Source of the DNA: Pseudomonadota bacterium | GTDB lineage: Bacteria; Pseudomonadota; Gammaproteobacteria; Ga0077536 | Length of the DNA stretch: 64,000 nt | NCBI GenBank assembly: GCA_016719885.1 | Contig: JADJYF010000003.1 | Location: forward strand, 62,001 to 126,000 | Direction of reading: 5' to 3' | Shown: in pieces, positions 46,934 through 54,997 of the stretch | Position numbering within the stretch: position 1 is the stretch's first letter | Layout of the letters: every line of letters begins with the position of its first letter | Made by a program: the position numbers and the translations under genes | The notes under the pieces: generated by a model | Databases searched by the model: none | Told to the model about the DNA's origin: nothing | What the model saw: the letters and a program-made list of their open reading frames with translations, nothing else

Positions 46934-49039
46934 TCAACCCTCGCGCTTGGCCGCCCAGGCGCTGAAGGACGAACCGGCGTCGGCCAGTTCCTTCAACAGC
47001 GGCGCCGGCGTCCAGTAGAGATCGCCGTAGCGCTTGCGGTACTTCTCCATCGCCGCGACCACGGTCTTCAGACCGACTTCATCGGCGTACTGCATGGGGC
47101 CGCCGCGGTAGCGCGGCATGCCGTAGCCATGCACGAACACCACGTCGATGTCGCTCGGGCGGGTGGCGATGCCTTCGGCCAGGATCAGCGCGCCTTCGTT
47201 GATCATGGAGAACAGCAGGCGCTCGATGATCTCTTCGGGTGTCACGGCAATCTGCGGCACGCCGAGACGCTCGGCCTCGGCCTTGGCCAGTGCCGCCACT
47301 TCCGGATCCGGCACCGGCTTGCGGTCCACGTACTTGAAGATGCCGGCATTGGTCTTCTGACCCAGGCGACCCATTTCCGTCAGCTTGGCGACCATGCGGC
47401 AGTAGGCCGGGTCGCTGGGCTTGTCTTTCCACTCGTTGTTGACCTTGTCGAGCACGTCGAGACCGGAGAGATCCGACACGCCGTTGGGGCCCATTGCCAT
47501 GCCCCAGTCGTAGGCGGCCTTGTCGATGTACTCCGGCGCGTTGCCTTCGAGGATCATGCGCTGCGCTTCGCGCACGTAGGGGAAGAACATGCGGTTGCCG
47601 ACGAAGCCGAAGCACACGCGCACCAGCACCGCCTGCTTGCGGATGGTCTTGGCCATGGCCATGGAGGTGGCGATGACGTCGAGCGCGGTCTTGGCGCCGC
47701 GCACGATTTCCAACAGGGTCATGACATTGGCCGGCGCGAAGAAGTGCCAGCCGATGACGTCCTGCGGGCGCTTGGTCGCGGCCGCGATTTCGTCGATGTC
47801 GAGGGTCGAGGTGTTGCTGGCGAGAATCGCGCCGGGTTTGGCGACCTTGTCGAGCTCGGCGAAGATTTCCTTCTTGAGCGCCATGTTCTCGAACACCGCT
47901 TCGACGATCAGATCGCAATCGCCGATGCCGCTGTAATCGACGGTGCCGCTGATCAGCGACATGCACTTGTCGAAGTCGGCCTGGGTCATGCGGCCCTTCT
48001 TCAGGGTGTTCTCGTAGTTGCCGCGGATGATGCCCAGGCCGCGGTCGAGGGCCGCCTGGTTGATTTCCTTCAGCACCACCGGGATGCCGACGTTGGCGAA
48101 GTTCATGGCGATGCCGCCACCCATGGTGCCGCCGCCCAGCACCGCGACCTGTCTGACGTCGCGCAGCTTGGTCGAAGCCGGCACGTCCGGCACCTTGGCA
48201 GTGGCGCGCTCGGCGAAGAACAAGTGGCGCTGCGAACGCGAGTGCGGCGAGGTCATGCATTCCATGAACAGCTCGCTTTCACGCTTGACGGCCTGGTCGT
48301 AGGGCAGGTTCACCGCCGCCTCGACGCACTTGATGATCTGCTCCGGGGCGAAGAAGCCACGCGCGCTGCGCGCCACTTCCTTGCGGTAGTTGGCGAAGAA
48401 CTCGGCGTCGGCGCCGCTCTTGTCGACCGACATGTCGCGAATGCGGCGCGGCTGCGCGCCGTCGGCGATGAGCTTCTTGGCATAGGCGGTGGCGCCGGCC
48501 TTGAGATCCTCATCCGCCAGCAGGTGGTCGACGGCGCCGGCGGCCGCGGCGGCCTTGGCCGACATCGGCTTGCCACTGACCATCGCATCGAGCGCGGCCT
48601 TGGCGCCGATCAGGCGCGGCAGGCGCTGGGTGCCGGTGGCGCCCGGCAACAAGCCCAAGGTCACTTCCGGCAGGCCGAGCTTGGCGGACGGCACGGCCAC
48701 GCGGTAATGGCAGCCCATGGCGGTTTCGAGACCACCGCCGAGCGCGGTGCCATGGATGGCGGCGATGATGATCTTGGGCGAAGCCTCCATTTCCTCGATG
48801 ACTTCCGGCAGCCAGGGATCCTGGCGCGGCTTGTCGAACTCGGTGATGTCGGCGCCGGCGATGAAAGTGCGGCCGGCGCAGATCAGGATGGCGGCCTTCG
48901 CGGCGCTGTCCGCCACGAACTGGCGCACGCAGTTCTGGAGACCCGCGCGTACCGGCAGCGACAGGGCGTTGACCGGCGGGCTGTCGACGGTGATGTATGC
49001 AATGTCGCCTTCGCGGCTGTAGGTGACTACGTCTGCCAT
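46934..49039 (-). CDS. Bifunctional enoyl-CoA hydratase / 3-hydroxyacyl-CoA dehydrogenase
   Basis: A 701-residue FadB/FadJ-type multifunctional beta-oxidation enzyme. The N-terminal crotonase domain has FIAGADITEFDK (oxyanion hole), GTALGGGLETAMGCHYRVA and GLPEVTLGLLPGATGTQRLP with both catalytic Glu. The dehydrogenase has the NAD loop VLGGGTMGGGIAMNFANVG, SNTSTLDIDEIAA and the His in WHFFAPANVMTLLEIVRG, then a C-terminal helical domain (VHGYGMPRYRGGPMQYAD). No thiolase gene follows, so it is not the usual fadBA pair. It is 45 bp after acuI on the same strand. Confidence 0.94.
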   Translation of the reverse strand: MADVVTYSREGDIAYITVDSPPVNALSLPVRAGLQNCVRQFVADSAAKAAILICAGRTFIAGADITEFDKPRQDPWLPEVIEEMEASPKIIIAAIHGTALGGGLETAMGCHYRVAVPSAKLGLPEVTLGLLPGATGTQRLPRLIGAKAALDAMVSGKPMSAKAAAAAGAVDHLLADEDLKAGATAYAKKLIADGAQPRRIRDMSVDKSGADAEFFANYRKEVARSARGFFAPEQIIKCVEAAVNLPYDQAVKRESELFMECMTSPHSRSQRHLFFAERATAKVPDVPASTKLRDVRQVAVLGGGTMGGGIAMNFANVGIPVVLKEINQAALDRGLGIIRGNYENTLKKGRMTQADFDKCMSLISGTVDYSGIGDCDLIVEAVFENMALKKEIFAELDKVAKPGAILASNTSTLDIDEIAAATKRPQDVIGWHFFAPANVMTLLEIVRGAKTALDVIATSMAMAKTIRKQAVLVRVCFGFVGNRMFFPYVREAQRMILEGNAPEYIDKAAYDWGMAMGPNGVSDLSGLDVLDKVNNEWKDKPSDPAYCRMVAKLTEMGRLGQKTNAGIFKYVDRKPVPDPEVAALAKAEAERLGVPQIAVTPEEIIERLLFSMINEGALILAEGIATRPSDIDVVFVHGYGMPRYRGGPMQYADEVGLKTVVAAMEKYRKRYGDLYWTPAPLLKELADAGSSFSAWAAKREG

Positions 49040-49084
49040 GGGGAGAATCCTCTCTAGTCTTTCGTTCGTTGCTTCGGTGTTGAT

Positions 49085-50080
49085 TTACTTGTTGACGTCG
49101 ATGACCACGCGGCCACGGATCTCGCCGCGCAGAATCGATGCGCACAATTCAGGCACGCGCGCCAGCGGCTCGACGGTGTAGACGCCCTTGAGCTCGGCCG
49201 GGTCGATGAGCTTGGCGAGATCGGCCCATGCGCGTTCGCGCGCCGCCATCGGCGCCATCACCGAGTCGATGCCCTGCAGGCGCGCGTTGCGCAGCAGGAA
49301 GGGCATGACGGTGCTCGGCAGGTCGCCGCCGCCGGCGAGACCGCAGGCCGCCACCACGCCGTTGTAACGCAGCTGCGCCAGCGCGCTGGCGAGGGTGGTC
49401 GAGCCGACGCTGTCGACACAGGCCGACCAGGTTTCCTTTTCCAGCGGCTTGCTCGCGCGTGCGAGTTCACTGCGCGCGATGGTGTCCTTGGCGCCGAGGC
49501 CCTTGAGATAGGCAGCCGTTTCGGGCCGGCCGGTGCTCGCCACCACTTCGTAGCCGAGCTTGGCCAGCAACATGATGGCGACCGAGCCGACGCCGCCGGC
49601 GCCGCCCGTCACCAGCACCGGGCCGTCGGCGGGTTGGGTACCGTGATCGCGAATGGCGTTGACCGCCAGCATCGAGGTGTAGCCGGCGGTGCCGATGGCC
49701 ATCGCCAGCTCACTGCTGAAGGCGTCCGGAATGCGTACCAGGAAATCAGCATTGACGCGCTGCTTTTGCGCGTAGGCGCCCCAGTGGCGCTCGGACAAGC
49801 CGTAGCCGTTCACCAGCACGCGATCGCCGGCCTTCCATTTCGACGAGCGCGACTCGACCACCGTGCCAGCGAGATCGATGCCGCACACCATCGGCAGCTT
49901 GGCGCAGATCGGGAAGGTGTTGGTGACGGCCAGGCCGTCCTTGTAATTGACGGTCGAGAAATCGATATCGACCAGCACGTCTTCATCGGGCAGGTCGGCG
50001 AGGCCTAAGGTGGTCAAGGCGGCGCTGAACTTGCCGTCGGCGTCTTTGCTGGCCAGGATGGCCTTGATTGAATTGCTCAA
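49085..50080 (-). CDS. acuI: Acrylyl-CoA reductase AcuI/YhdH (MDR superfamily)
   Basis: A 331-residue zinc-free medium-chain reductase of the YhdH/AcuI group, which reduces acryloyl-CoA to propionyl-CoA with NADPH. Features: FSTVNYKDGLAVTN, CGIDLAGTVVES, GYGLSERHWGAYAQ, AIGTAGYTSMLAVNAI, the nucleotide loop VTGGAGGVGSVAIMLL, and CGLAGGGDLPSTVMPFLLR. AcuI also protects cells from toxic acryloyl-CoA. Its place directly before a hydratase/dehydrogenase suggests a route for short-chain or 3-hydroxypropionyl-type CoA esters (inference). Confidence 0.92.
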   Translation of the reverse strand: MSNSIKAILASKDADGKFSAALTTLGLADLPDEDVLVDIDFSTVNYKDGLAVTNTFPICAKLPMVCGIDLAGTVVESRSSKWKAGDRVLVNGYGLSERHWGAYAQKQRVNADFLVRIPDAFSSELAMAIGTAGYTSMLAVNAIRDHGTQPADGPVLVTGGAGGVGSVAIMLLAKLGYEVVASTGRPETAAYLKGLGAKDTIARSELARASKPLEKETWSACVDSVGSTTLASALAQLRYNGVVAACGLAGGGDLPSTVMPFLLRNARLQGIDSVMAPMAARERAWADLAKLIDPAELKGVYTVEPLARVPELCASILRGEIRGRVVIDVNK

Positions 50081-50110
50081 TGGGAACTCCGGGTTCGTGG
50101 TTCTGGGTGT

Positions 50111-50482
50111 TTAGTCGATGGTGATGAACAGTGAGCGGCGCGGCTGTCCGTTCACGGCGCGGCTGATATGGCCCTGGCCGCTGGTGTCCTCGGCCAGCAG
50201 GATGTCGCCGGCGCCGAACACGCGGCGCGTGCCGTCGCCAATCTCGACGTCCAGCCCGCCTTCCAGGATCACGATGTACTGGCGCTCGGGCGCGTTGTGC
50301 CAGCTGTAGTCGTAGTTGCTGTCGGTGTGGCGGAAGATCAGGCTCTTGACCGGATGGCGCGCCGACAGGTGGCCGATCAGGCCCTGGTCGTCCATCTCGA
50401 TGTCGAAGTCCTCGAAATGCGACTGCTGGTCGGCGCCCGTGTAGAGACGGGTCACGCGCATGCTGCGTTTGGCGGCGGCCAT
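50111..50482 (-). CDS. Small cupin-domain protein
   Basis: A 123-residue single-domain cupin. The beta-barrel motifs are seen in WHNAPERQYIVILEGGLDVEIGDGTRRVFGAGDILLAED and in GHISRAVNGQPRRSLF. Motif 1 carries His near residue 61 and Glu near 65-72, and a His (GQGH) in motif 2, so a metal site is possible. Function unknown. It is 30 bp before acuI on the same strand and may be the first gene of the cupin-acuI-hydratase operon. Met1 or Met8 could be the start. Confidence 0.82.
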   Translation of the reverse strand: MAAAKRSMRVTRLYTGADQQSHFEDFDIEMDDQGLIGHLSARHPVKSLIFRHTDSNYDYSWHNAPERQYIVILEGGLDVEIGDGTRRVFGAGDILLAEDTSGQGHISRAVNGQPRRSLFITID

Positions 50483-50522
50483 GGGCTCCTCGAGGCGGTG
50501 AAGTGGACGGAACGGAGTCCGC

Positions 50523-50528
50523 TAGAAT
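50523..50528 (+). promoter_or_regulatory. Possible -10 box (TAGAAT) of the moxR gene
   Basis: TAGAAT, 80 bp before the MoxR ATG in the divergent gap with the cupin gene, matches five of six -10 consensus bases and is preceded by GC. No clear -35 is seen. The same hexamer occurs before the GT2 operon at 34543. Confidence 0.28.
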
Positions 50529-50608
50529 AAACCGCCCGGCGCCGCCCTGACCACCCGCAGGACAGGCGCGCGACCGGCCGCAACCGACTACCGCAAGCGA
50601 GGAAACCC

Positions 50609-51526
50609 ATGACGGCGAGTGGCGCCTGGCAGCACCCTTTCGGCCGCGTCGATGACGTGGCGGCGACTTTCGATGCCCATGATTACGTGGCCGACCGGCC
50701 GCTGTGCCTGACCACCAAGCTGGCCTTCGACCTCGGCAAGCCCATCCTGCTGGAGGGCGAGGCCGGGGTCGGCAAGACCGAGGTCGCCAAGGTGCTGGCC
50801 AGCGCGCTCGACACGCCGCTCATCCGCCTGCAGTGCTACGAGGGACTGGATGCCAGCGCCGCCCTCTACGAATGGAATTACGCGCGCCAGATCCTCGCCA
50901 TCCGCCTGGCCGAGGCCGACGCCGCGCGCCGCACTGAACTCGACAGCGCGATCTTCGGCCCCGAGTTCCTGTTCGAGCGGCCGCTGTTGAAAGCCATCCG
51001 CCATCCCGGCCCGCGACCGGCGGTGCTGCTGATCGACGAAATCGATCGCGCCGACGAGGAGTTCGAAGCCTTCCTGCTCGAGATCCTGTCGGACTACCAG
51101 ATCACGGTGCCCGAGCTCGGCACCTTCAGCGCCGTGCACAAGCCCTGCGTGATCCTGACCTCCAATCGCACCCGCGAATTGAACGACGCCCTGAAGCGCC
51201 GCTGCCTGTACCTGTGGATCGATTACCCGAGCCCGGAAAAGGAACGCGACATCATCACCAAGCGCGTGCCCGGCATAGACCTTGAACTCGCCGAAGCGGT
51301 GACGCGCGTCATGCAGGGCCTGCGCGCAGTGGATTTCTACAAGCGGCCCGGCGTCGCCGAGGCCCTCGACTGGGCGCGCGCCCTGCTCGGGCTCGAGATC
51401 GGGAAGATCGTGCCGGAGACGGTGCTGGAGACGGCGGGCGTGGTGTTGAAGTATCGCGATGACGTGTCGCGGCTCGGCAAGATGGATCTGGATGCGCTGT
51501 TGCAGGGGAAGGCAGTGGAGTCGTGA
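50609..51526 (+). CDS. MoxR-family AAA+ ATPase
   Basis: A 305-residue AAA+ ATPase of the MoxR class, chaperone-like enzymes that work with a von Willebrand A partner to activate or assemble metal enzymes or complexes. Walker A is GEAGVGKTEVAK (50-61), Walker B VLLIDEIDRADEEF, sensor 1 VILTSNRTRELNDALKRRC, and the C-terminal lid includes KRPGVAEALDWARALL. The form resembles CoxD of CO dehydrogenase clusters. GAGGA precedes the ATG. Its VWA partner follows after 100 bp that hold a REP pair; no target enzyme is encoded nearby. Confidence 0.92.
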   Translation: MTASGAWQHPFGRVDDVAATFDAHDYVADRPLCLTTKLAFDLGKPILLEGEAGVGKTEVAKVLASALDTPLIRLQCYEGLDASAALYEWNYARQILAIRLAEADAARRTELDSAIFGPEFLFERPLLKAIRHPGPRPAVLLIDEIDRADEEFEAFLLEILSDYQITVPELGTFSAVHKPCVILTSNRTRELNDALKRRCLYLWIDYPSPEKERDIITKRVPGIDLELAEAVTRVMQGLRAVDFYKRPGVAEALDWARALLGLEIGKIVPETVLETAGVVLKYRDDVSRLGKMDLDALLQGKAVES

Positions 51527-51543
51527 GGCCTGCGCTTGCCAAT

Positions 51544-51617
51544 GTCAGACTGAAGTCTGACCCACACAATGACAGGGGGCGCCGGGCAGCTCCTTGTGGG
51601 TCAGACTTCAGTCTGAC
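51544..51617. repeat. Paired REP element, family 1, copy 3
   Basis: Arms at 51544-51565 and 51596-51617 are perfect inverted copies, 30 bp apart. Here the two GTGGG feet face inwards, the opposite arrangement to copies 1, 2 and 4. It fills the gap between the MoxR and VWA genes, two genes expected to be made together, and ends 9 bp before the first candidate VWA start. Confidence 0.85.
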
Positions 51618-51626
51618 ATTCAGGGC

Positions 51627-52757
51627 ATGGCACCGCGCCGAGCCATGACCTCCCCGGCCGAACCCCTCATCGCCCAGACCCTGGCCCTGTGCCAGGCCGC
51701 CCGCGACGCCGGCCTGCCGGTGACCCAGGCGCGCGCCATCGATGTATTTCGCTCGCTCGCGATGATCGACTGGCAGGACGCCGAGGATTACCGCCTCGCC
51801 CTGCGCACCAACCTGGTGGCGAGCCGCGAGGACGAGATCCTGTTCGACCGGGTGTTCGCGGTGCATTTCGGCAAGAGCGAGTTCGAACACGACGGCGGCG
51901 CGATCCTCGCGCGTAGCGAGCTGTTGCGCGGCAATCTCGAGGCCGGCGGCCGTGCCAACGAAGCGCACCGCGACATGCTGACCGAGGCTGATACGTTTGG
52001 CGCGCAGGAGGTACAGCGTCGCGCCAACCTCGCCGCGCGATGGGACGCCGACGCGCCGCCGCTCGAGCAGATCATCCGCGAACTGGCGCGGCGGTTGGCC
52101 ACGCGCCCGTCGCGACGCACGGCGCCGGCCCGTCACGGTGCGCGCGTGGACCTGCGCCGCTCCATGCGTCGCAGCGTGCGCCACGGTCTCGATCTCGTCC
52201 AACTGGCGCGCACCGCGCGCAAGACGCGCAAGACCCGCATCGTCATGCTGTGCGACGTCAGCGGTTCGATGGACGCGTTCAATCCCTTCCTGCTGCAGCT
52301 CATGTTCGGCCTGCAACAGGCGCTGAAATCCAGCCGCACGCTGGTGTTCAGCACCCAGGTCAGCGAGATCACCCAGTACCTGCGCCGCCGCTCGGTGCTC
52401 GAGACCCTCGCCGAAATCGGCGACAAGGTGCGCCATTGGTCGGGCGGCACCGACGTCGGCGCGGCGCTCGGCCAACTCAATCGCGGCGTGCTGCGCGAAG
52501 GCTCGGCGCATGCCACGGTGCTCATCATCATCAGCGACGGTTACGACAACGGCGCGCCCGAGCGCATCGCGGCGGAGCTAGAGGCGGCCAAGCGTCGCGT
52601 GCGCACGCTGGTCTGGATCAACCCGATGTATGGCGCCAGCACCTTCGTGGTGAGGGCCGCCGGCATGAAGGCCGCCCTGCCCTACATCGATCATTTCCTG
52701 CCGGCCTTCAACGCGCGGGCCTTGCACGACCTGGTGAAGGGCCTGGCCGCCCTGTAG
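51627..52757 (+). CDS. VWA-domain protein, CoxE type (partner of MoxR)
   Basis: A 376-residue protein of the CoxE-like family, with an N-terminal helical region, an Arg-rich middle (RRLATRPSRRTAPARH, DLRRSMRRSVRHG) and a von Willebrand A domain from about residue 203. The MIDAS motif is DVSGSMD (Asp210), completed by SGGTDVGAAL and ISDGYDNG. With MoxR it should form an ATPase/metal-binding pair. The ATG at 51627 has CAGGG upstream; 51645 is an alternative. The TAG stop at 52755-52757 is part of a REP element. Confidence 0.9.
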   Translation: MAPRRAMTSPAEPLIAQTLALCQAARDAGLPVTQARAIDVFRSLAMIDWQDAEDYRLALRTNLVASREDEILFDRVFAVHFGKSEFEHDGGAILARSELLRGNLEAGGRANEAHRDMLTEADTFGAQEVQRRANLAARWDADAPPLEQIIRELARRLATRPSRRTAPARHGARVDLRRSMRRSVRHGLDLVQLARTARKTRKTRIVMLCDVSGSMDAFNPFLLQLMFGLQQALKSSRTLVFSTQVSEITQYLRRRSVLETLAEIGDKVRHWSGGTDVGAALGQLNRGVLREGSAHATVLIIISDGYDNGAPERIAAELEAAKRRVRTLVWINPMYGASTFVVRAAGMKAALPYIDHFLPAFNARALHDLVKGLAAL

Positions 52758-52825
52758 ATGCGAATTCATTCGCACATTGATGGGAATGCCGCGTCATTCA
52801 ATGCGCGAATGAATTCGCACCTACA
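52753..52825. repeat. Paired REP element, family 2 (GTAG foot)
   Basis: Left arm 52753-52775 and right arm 52805-52825 are inverted copies (20 of 21 bases), 29 bp apart. Each has the foot TGTAG(A/G)T and the stem GCGAAT-TC-ATTCGC with a TC loop. The GTAG of the left arm (52754-52757) provides the TAG stop of the VWA gene. The element ends 29 bp before the next gene's start. Same family as 11844-11871. Confidence 0.8.
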
Positions 52826-52854
52826 ATGACGTCTTCGCCACCGGGAAGCTGACC

Positions 52855-53445
52855 ATGGAACAACGCATCCGCGAACTGCTCGCCCAGATCAACACCCTGG
52901 AGGAAGAGCTCGCGCAGACCCTGCATGAAAAGGAGCAGCGCCTGTTCTACCAGTTCAAGGGGCGACGCATCGAGTTCGAGGACAGCATCCGCGCCACCCA
53001 CAAGCGCCTGAAGCGCGGCGTGCTGCGCTGGCTGGTGACCGACCGGCCGCAGAATCTCCTGACCGGCCCCATCATCTACAGCCTCATCATTCCGCTGCTG
53101 ACGCTCGACCTGTTCGTGAGCGTCTACCAGGCGCTGTGCTTCCCGGTCTACCGCGTGGCCAAGGTCAAACGCGCCGACTACGTGGTGATGGACCGCTACC
53201 ACCTTGGCTATCTCAATTTCTTCGAGCGCTTCCACTGCGCCTACTGCGGCTACGCCAATGGCGTGCTGGCCTACGCGGTCGAGATCGCGGCGCGCACCGA
53301 GCAGTACTTCTGCCCGATCAAACACGCGCGCAAGGTGTTGGGCAGCCACGCGCGCGCCCAGCGCTTCCTGGAATACGGTGACGCGACCGATTACCACGCG
53401 CGCCTGGAGGCGTTCCGGCAGGCCTTGGATGAAGGCGGTGGATAA
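52855..53445 (+). CDS. Conserved-looking membrane protein of unknown function
   Basis: I do not recognise this 196-residue protein. It starts with a coiled coil (about 1-30, MEQRIRELLAQINTLEEELA), then a basic stretch (KRLKRGVLRWL), and one or two membrane segments at about 68-100 (LLTGPIIYSLIIPLLTLDLF, VSVYQALCFPVY). The C-terminal part has HCAYCGYANG (Cys128, Cys131) and YFCPIKHARK (Cys153, His157), four possible metal ligands or two redox sites. Codon use looks like the neighbours. It follows the MoxR/VWA pair on the same strand and lies between two REP elements. Confidence 0.8.
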   Translation: MEQRIRELLAQINTLEEELAQTLHEKEQRLFYQFKGRRIEFEDSIRATHKRLKRGVLRWLVTDRPQNLLTGPIIYSLIIPLLTLDLFVSVYQALCFPVYRVAKVKRADYVVMDRYHLGYLNFFERFHCAYCGYANGVLAYAVEIAARTEQYFCPIKHARKVLGSHARAQRFLEYGDATDYHARLEAFRQALDEGGG

Positions 53446-53452
53446 TCCTTGT

Positions 53453-53518
53453 GTGGGTCAGACTTCAGTCTGACGAGCTTGCATGCTGCATCCGATGTCC
53501 GACTGAAGTCGGACCCAC
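53453..53518. repeat. Paired REP element, family 1, copy 4 (with compensatory changes)
   Basis: Arms at 53453-53474 and 53497-53518 are inverted copies 22 bp apart. The right arm reads GTCCGACT-GA-AGTCGGAC where the others read GTCAGACT-GA-AGTCTGAC: an A:T pair of the stem has become C:G on both sides, so pairing is kept. The element lies between the ends of two convergent genes (unknown membrane protein and glgA) and could serve as a terminator for both. Confidence 0.85.
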
Positions 53519-53530
53519 ATTGACAGGGCT

Positions 53531-54997
53531 TCACCCCATCAACTGCTGATACAGCTCCCCGTAAACCGCCGCCGGCCCTGCCCACGACACTTCCTGCGCC
53601 ATGCCCCGCTGCATGAGAGCTGCCCAACGTTGCGGCTGCTGCTGATAGACCGCGAGCATACGCGCGAGCGTGTCGCGCAAGGCATGGGCGTACGGTGCTT
53701 CGAACACGAAACCGGTGCCGCTGTCGCCGGTGCTTTCGTCCACCACGGTGTCGGCCAGCCCGCCGACGCGCCGCACTATCGGCACGGTGCCGTAGCGCAG
53801 GCCGTAGAGTTGGGTGAGGCCGCAGGGCTCGAAACGGCTCGGCACCAGGATCGCATCGGCGCCGCCGAACACGCGGTGCGACAGCGCTTCGTCGAAACGG
53901 ATTGCGGTCGCGATGCGGCCGGGTTCGCGCGCGGCGAGCGCGCTGAAGGCCTGTTCGAGGCCGGCTTCGCCGGTGCCGAGCACCAGCAATTGCATGTCGG
54001 CCAGGGCCGGGTCGGCGATCGCTTCGAGCAGCAGGTCCAGCCCTTTCTGATAGGTGAGCCGCCCGACCACCGCGACCAGCGGGCGACGCGGGTCATCGGC
54101 CAGCCCGCATTCCTTGCGCAAGGCACGGCGGTTGACGGCCTTGGCGCTCGGCGCCGTGTCGCGCGTGTAGGGCTGCGCCAGCGCGGCATCGCTGCTGCTG
54201 TCCCACAGCAAGGTGTCGACGCCGTTCAAGATGCCGAGCAGCCGCGACGCGCGATCGCGCAGCACGCCATCGAGACCTTCGCCGCCTTCCGGCCTCAGGA
54301 TCTCGCGCGCGTAGCTGGGCGACACCGTGGTGATGGCGTCGGCGGCCAGCAAGGCACCCTTCATGAACGACAGGTCGCCGTGGAATTCCAGCGCGGACGG
54401 CGTCAGCTGCGCGGGGCCGAGGCCCAGCGCCGGCCCGACGTCCAAGGGGAAGCGTCCCTGGAAGGCGAGGTTGTGGATGGTGAACACGGTGCGCACCGCG
54501 TTGGCCGGATGCTGACGCAGGTAGACCGGCGCCAGCGCCGCGTGCCAGTCGTGGGCATGCACGATGTCGGCCTGCCAGCTGGCGTCGAGACCGCCGGCCG
54601 CGAGCTGCGCCGCGACGTGGCCGAGCAGGCCGAAACGCAGGTGGTTGTCGGCCCACGGCAAGCCCGCACCGTCGACATAGGGATTGCCGGCGCGGCCATA
54701 TAGCCAGGGCGCATCGATGACATACAGACACACCGTGCTGCCCGGCAGCGTTGCGCGCAGCAGTTGAATGCGCGAGGCGCCGAAAGCCGTGCCGAGCGGC
54801 GCGCCCACCGGCGTCAAGTGGCCGGCGGCGAAGCCCTGCAGCACCGCTTCGTAGCCCGGCAACAGCAGGCGCACGTCGCAGCCCCGCGCGGCGAGCGCCG
54901 GCGGCAAGGCGCCGACCACGTCGGCCAGCCCGCCGGTCTTGACCAGGGGATGGGCTTCGGCGGCGACGTGCAGGACGCGTGGCGTGGCGAGCGTCAA
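53531..54997 (-). CDS. glgA: Glycogen synthase (ADP-glucose)
   Basis: GlgA extends alpha-1,4-glucan chains from ADP-glucose (family GT5). From a TTG at 54997 that overlaps the glgC stop (TTGA) it is 488 residues. Motifs: VLHVAAEAHPLVKTGGLADVVGALP (ADP-glucose KTGGL loop near residue 21), VHAHDWHAALAPVYL, FTIHNLAFQGRFPLD, VGRLTYQKGLDLLLEA, and the C-terminal site PSRFEPCGLTQLYGLRYG with VRRVGGLADTV. The frame continues far upstream inside glgC, but that part is not GlgA. It forms a leftward glgC-glgA operon. Confidence 0.95.
   Translation of the reverse strand: MTLATPRVLHVAAEAHPLVKTGGLADVVGALPPALAARGCDVRLLLPGYEAVLQGFAAGHLTPVGAPLGTAFGASRIQLLRATLPGSTVCLYVIDAPWLYGRAGNPYVDGAGLPWADNHLRFGLLGHVAAQLAAGGLDASWQADIVHAHDWHAALAPVYLRQHPANAVRTVFTIHNLAFQGRFPLDVGPALGLGPAQLTPSALEFHGDLSFMKGALLAADAITTVSPSYAREILRPEGGEGLDGVLRDRASRLLGILNGVDTLLWDSSSDAALAQPYTRDTAPSAKAVNRRALRKECGLADDPRRPLVAVVGRLTYQKGLDLLLEAIADPALADMQLLVLGTGEAGLEQAFSALAAREPGRIATAIRFDEALSHRVFGGADAILVPSRFEPCGLTQLYGLRYGTVPIVRRVGGLADTVVDESTGDSGTGFVFEAPYAHALRDTLARMLAVYQQQPQRWAALMQRGMAQEVSWAGPAAVYGELYQQLMG

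Noticed and set aside
51544..53518. CRISPR-like repeat array
   Set aside because: The repeats are inverted pairs scattered between genes with no regular spacers and no cas genes; they are REP elements.
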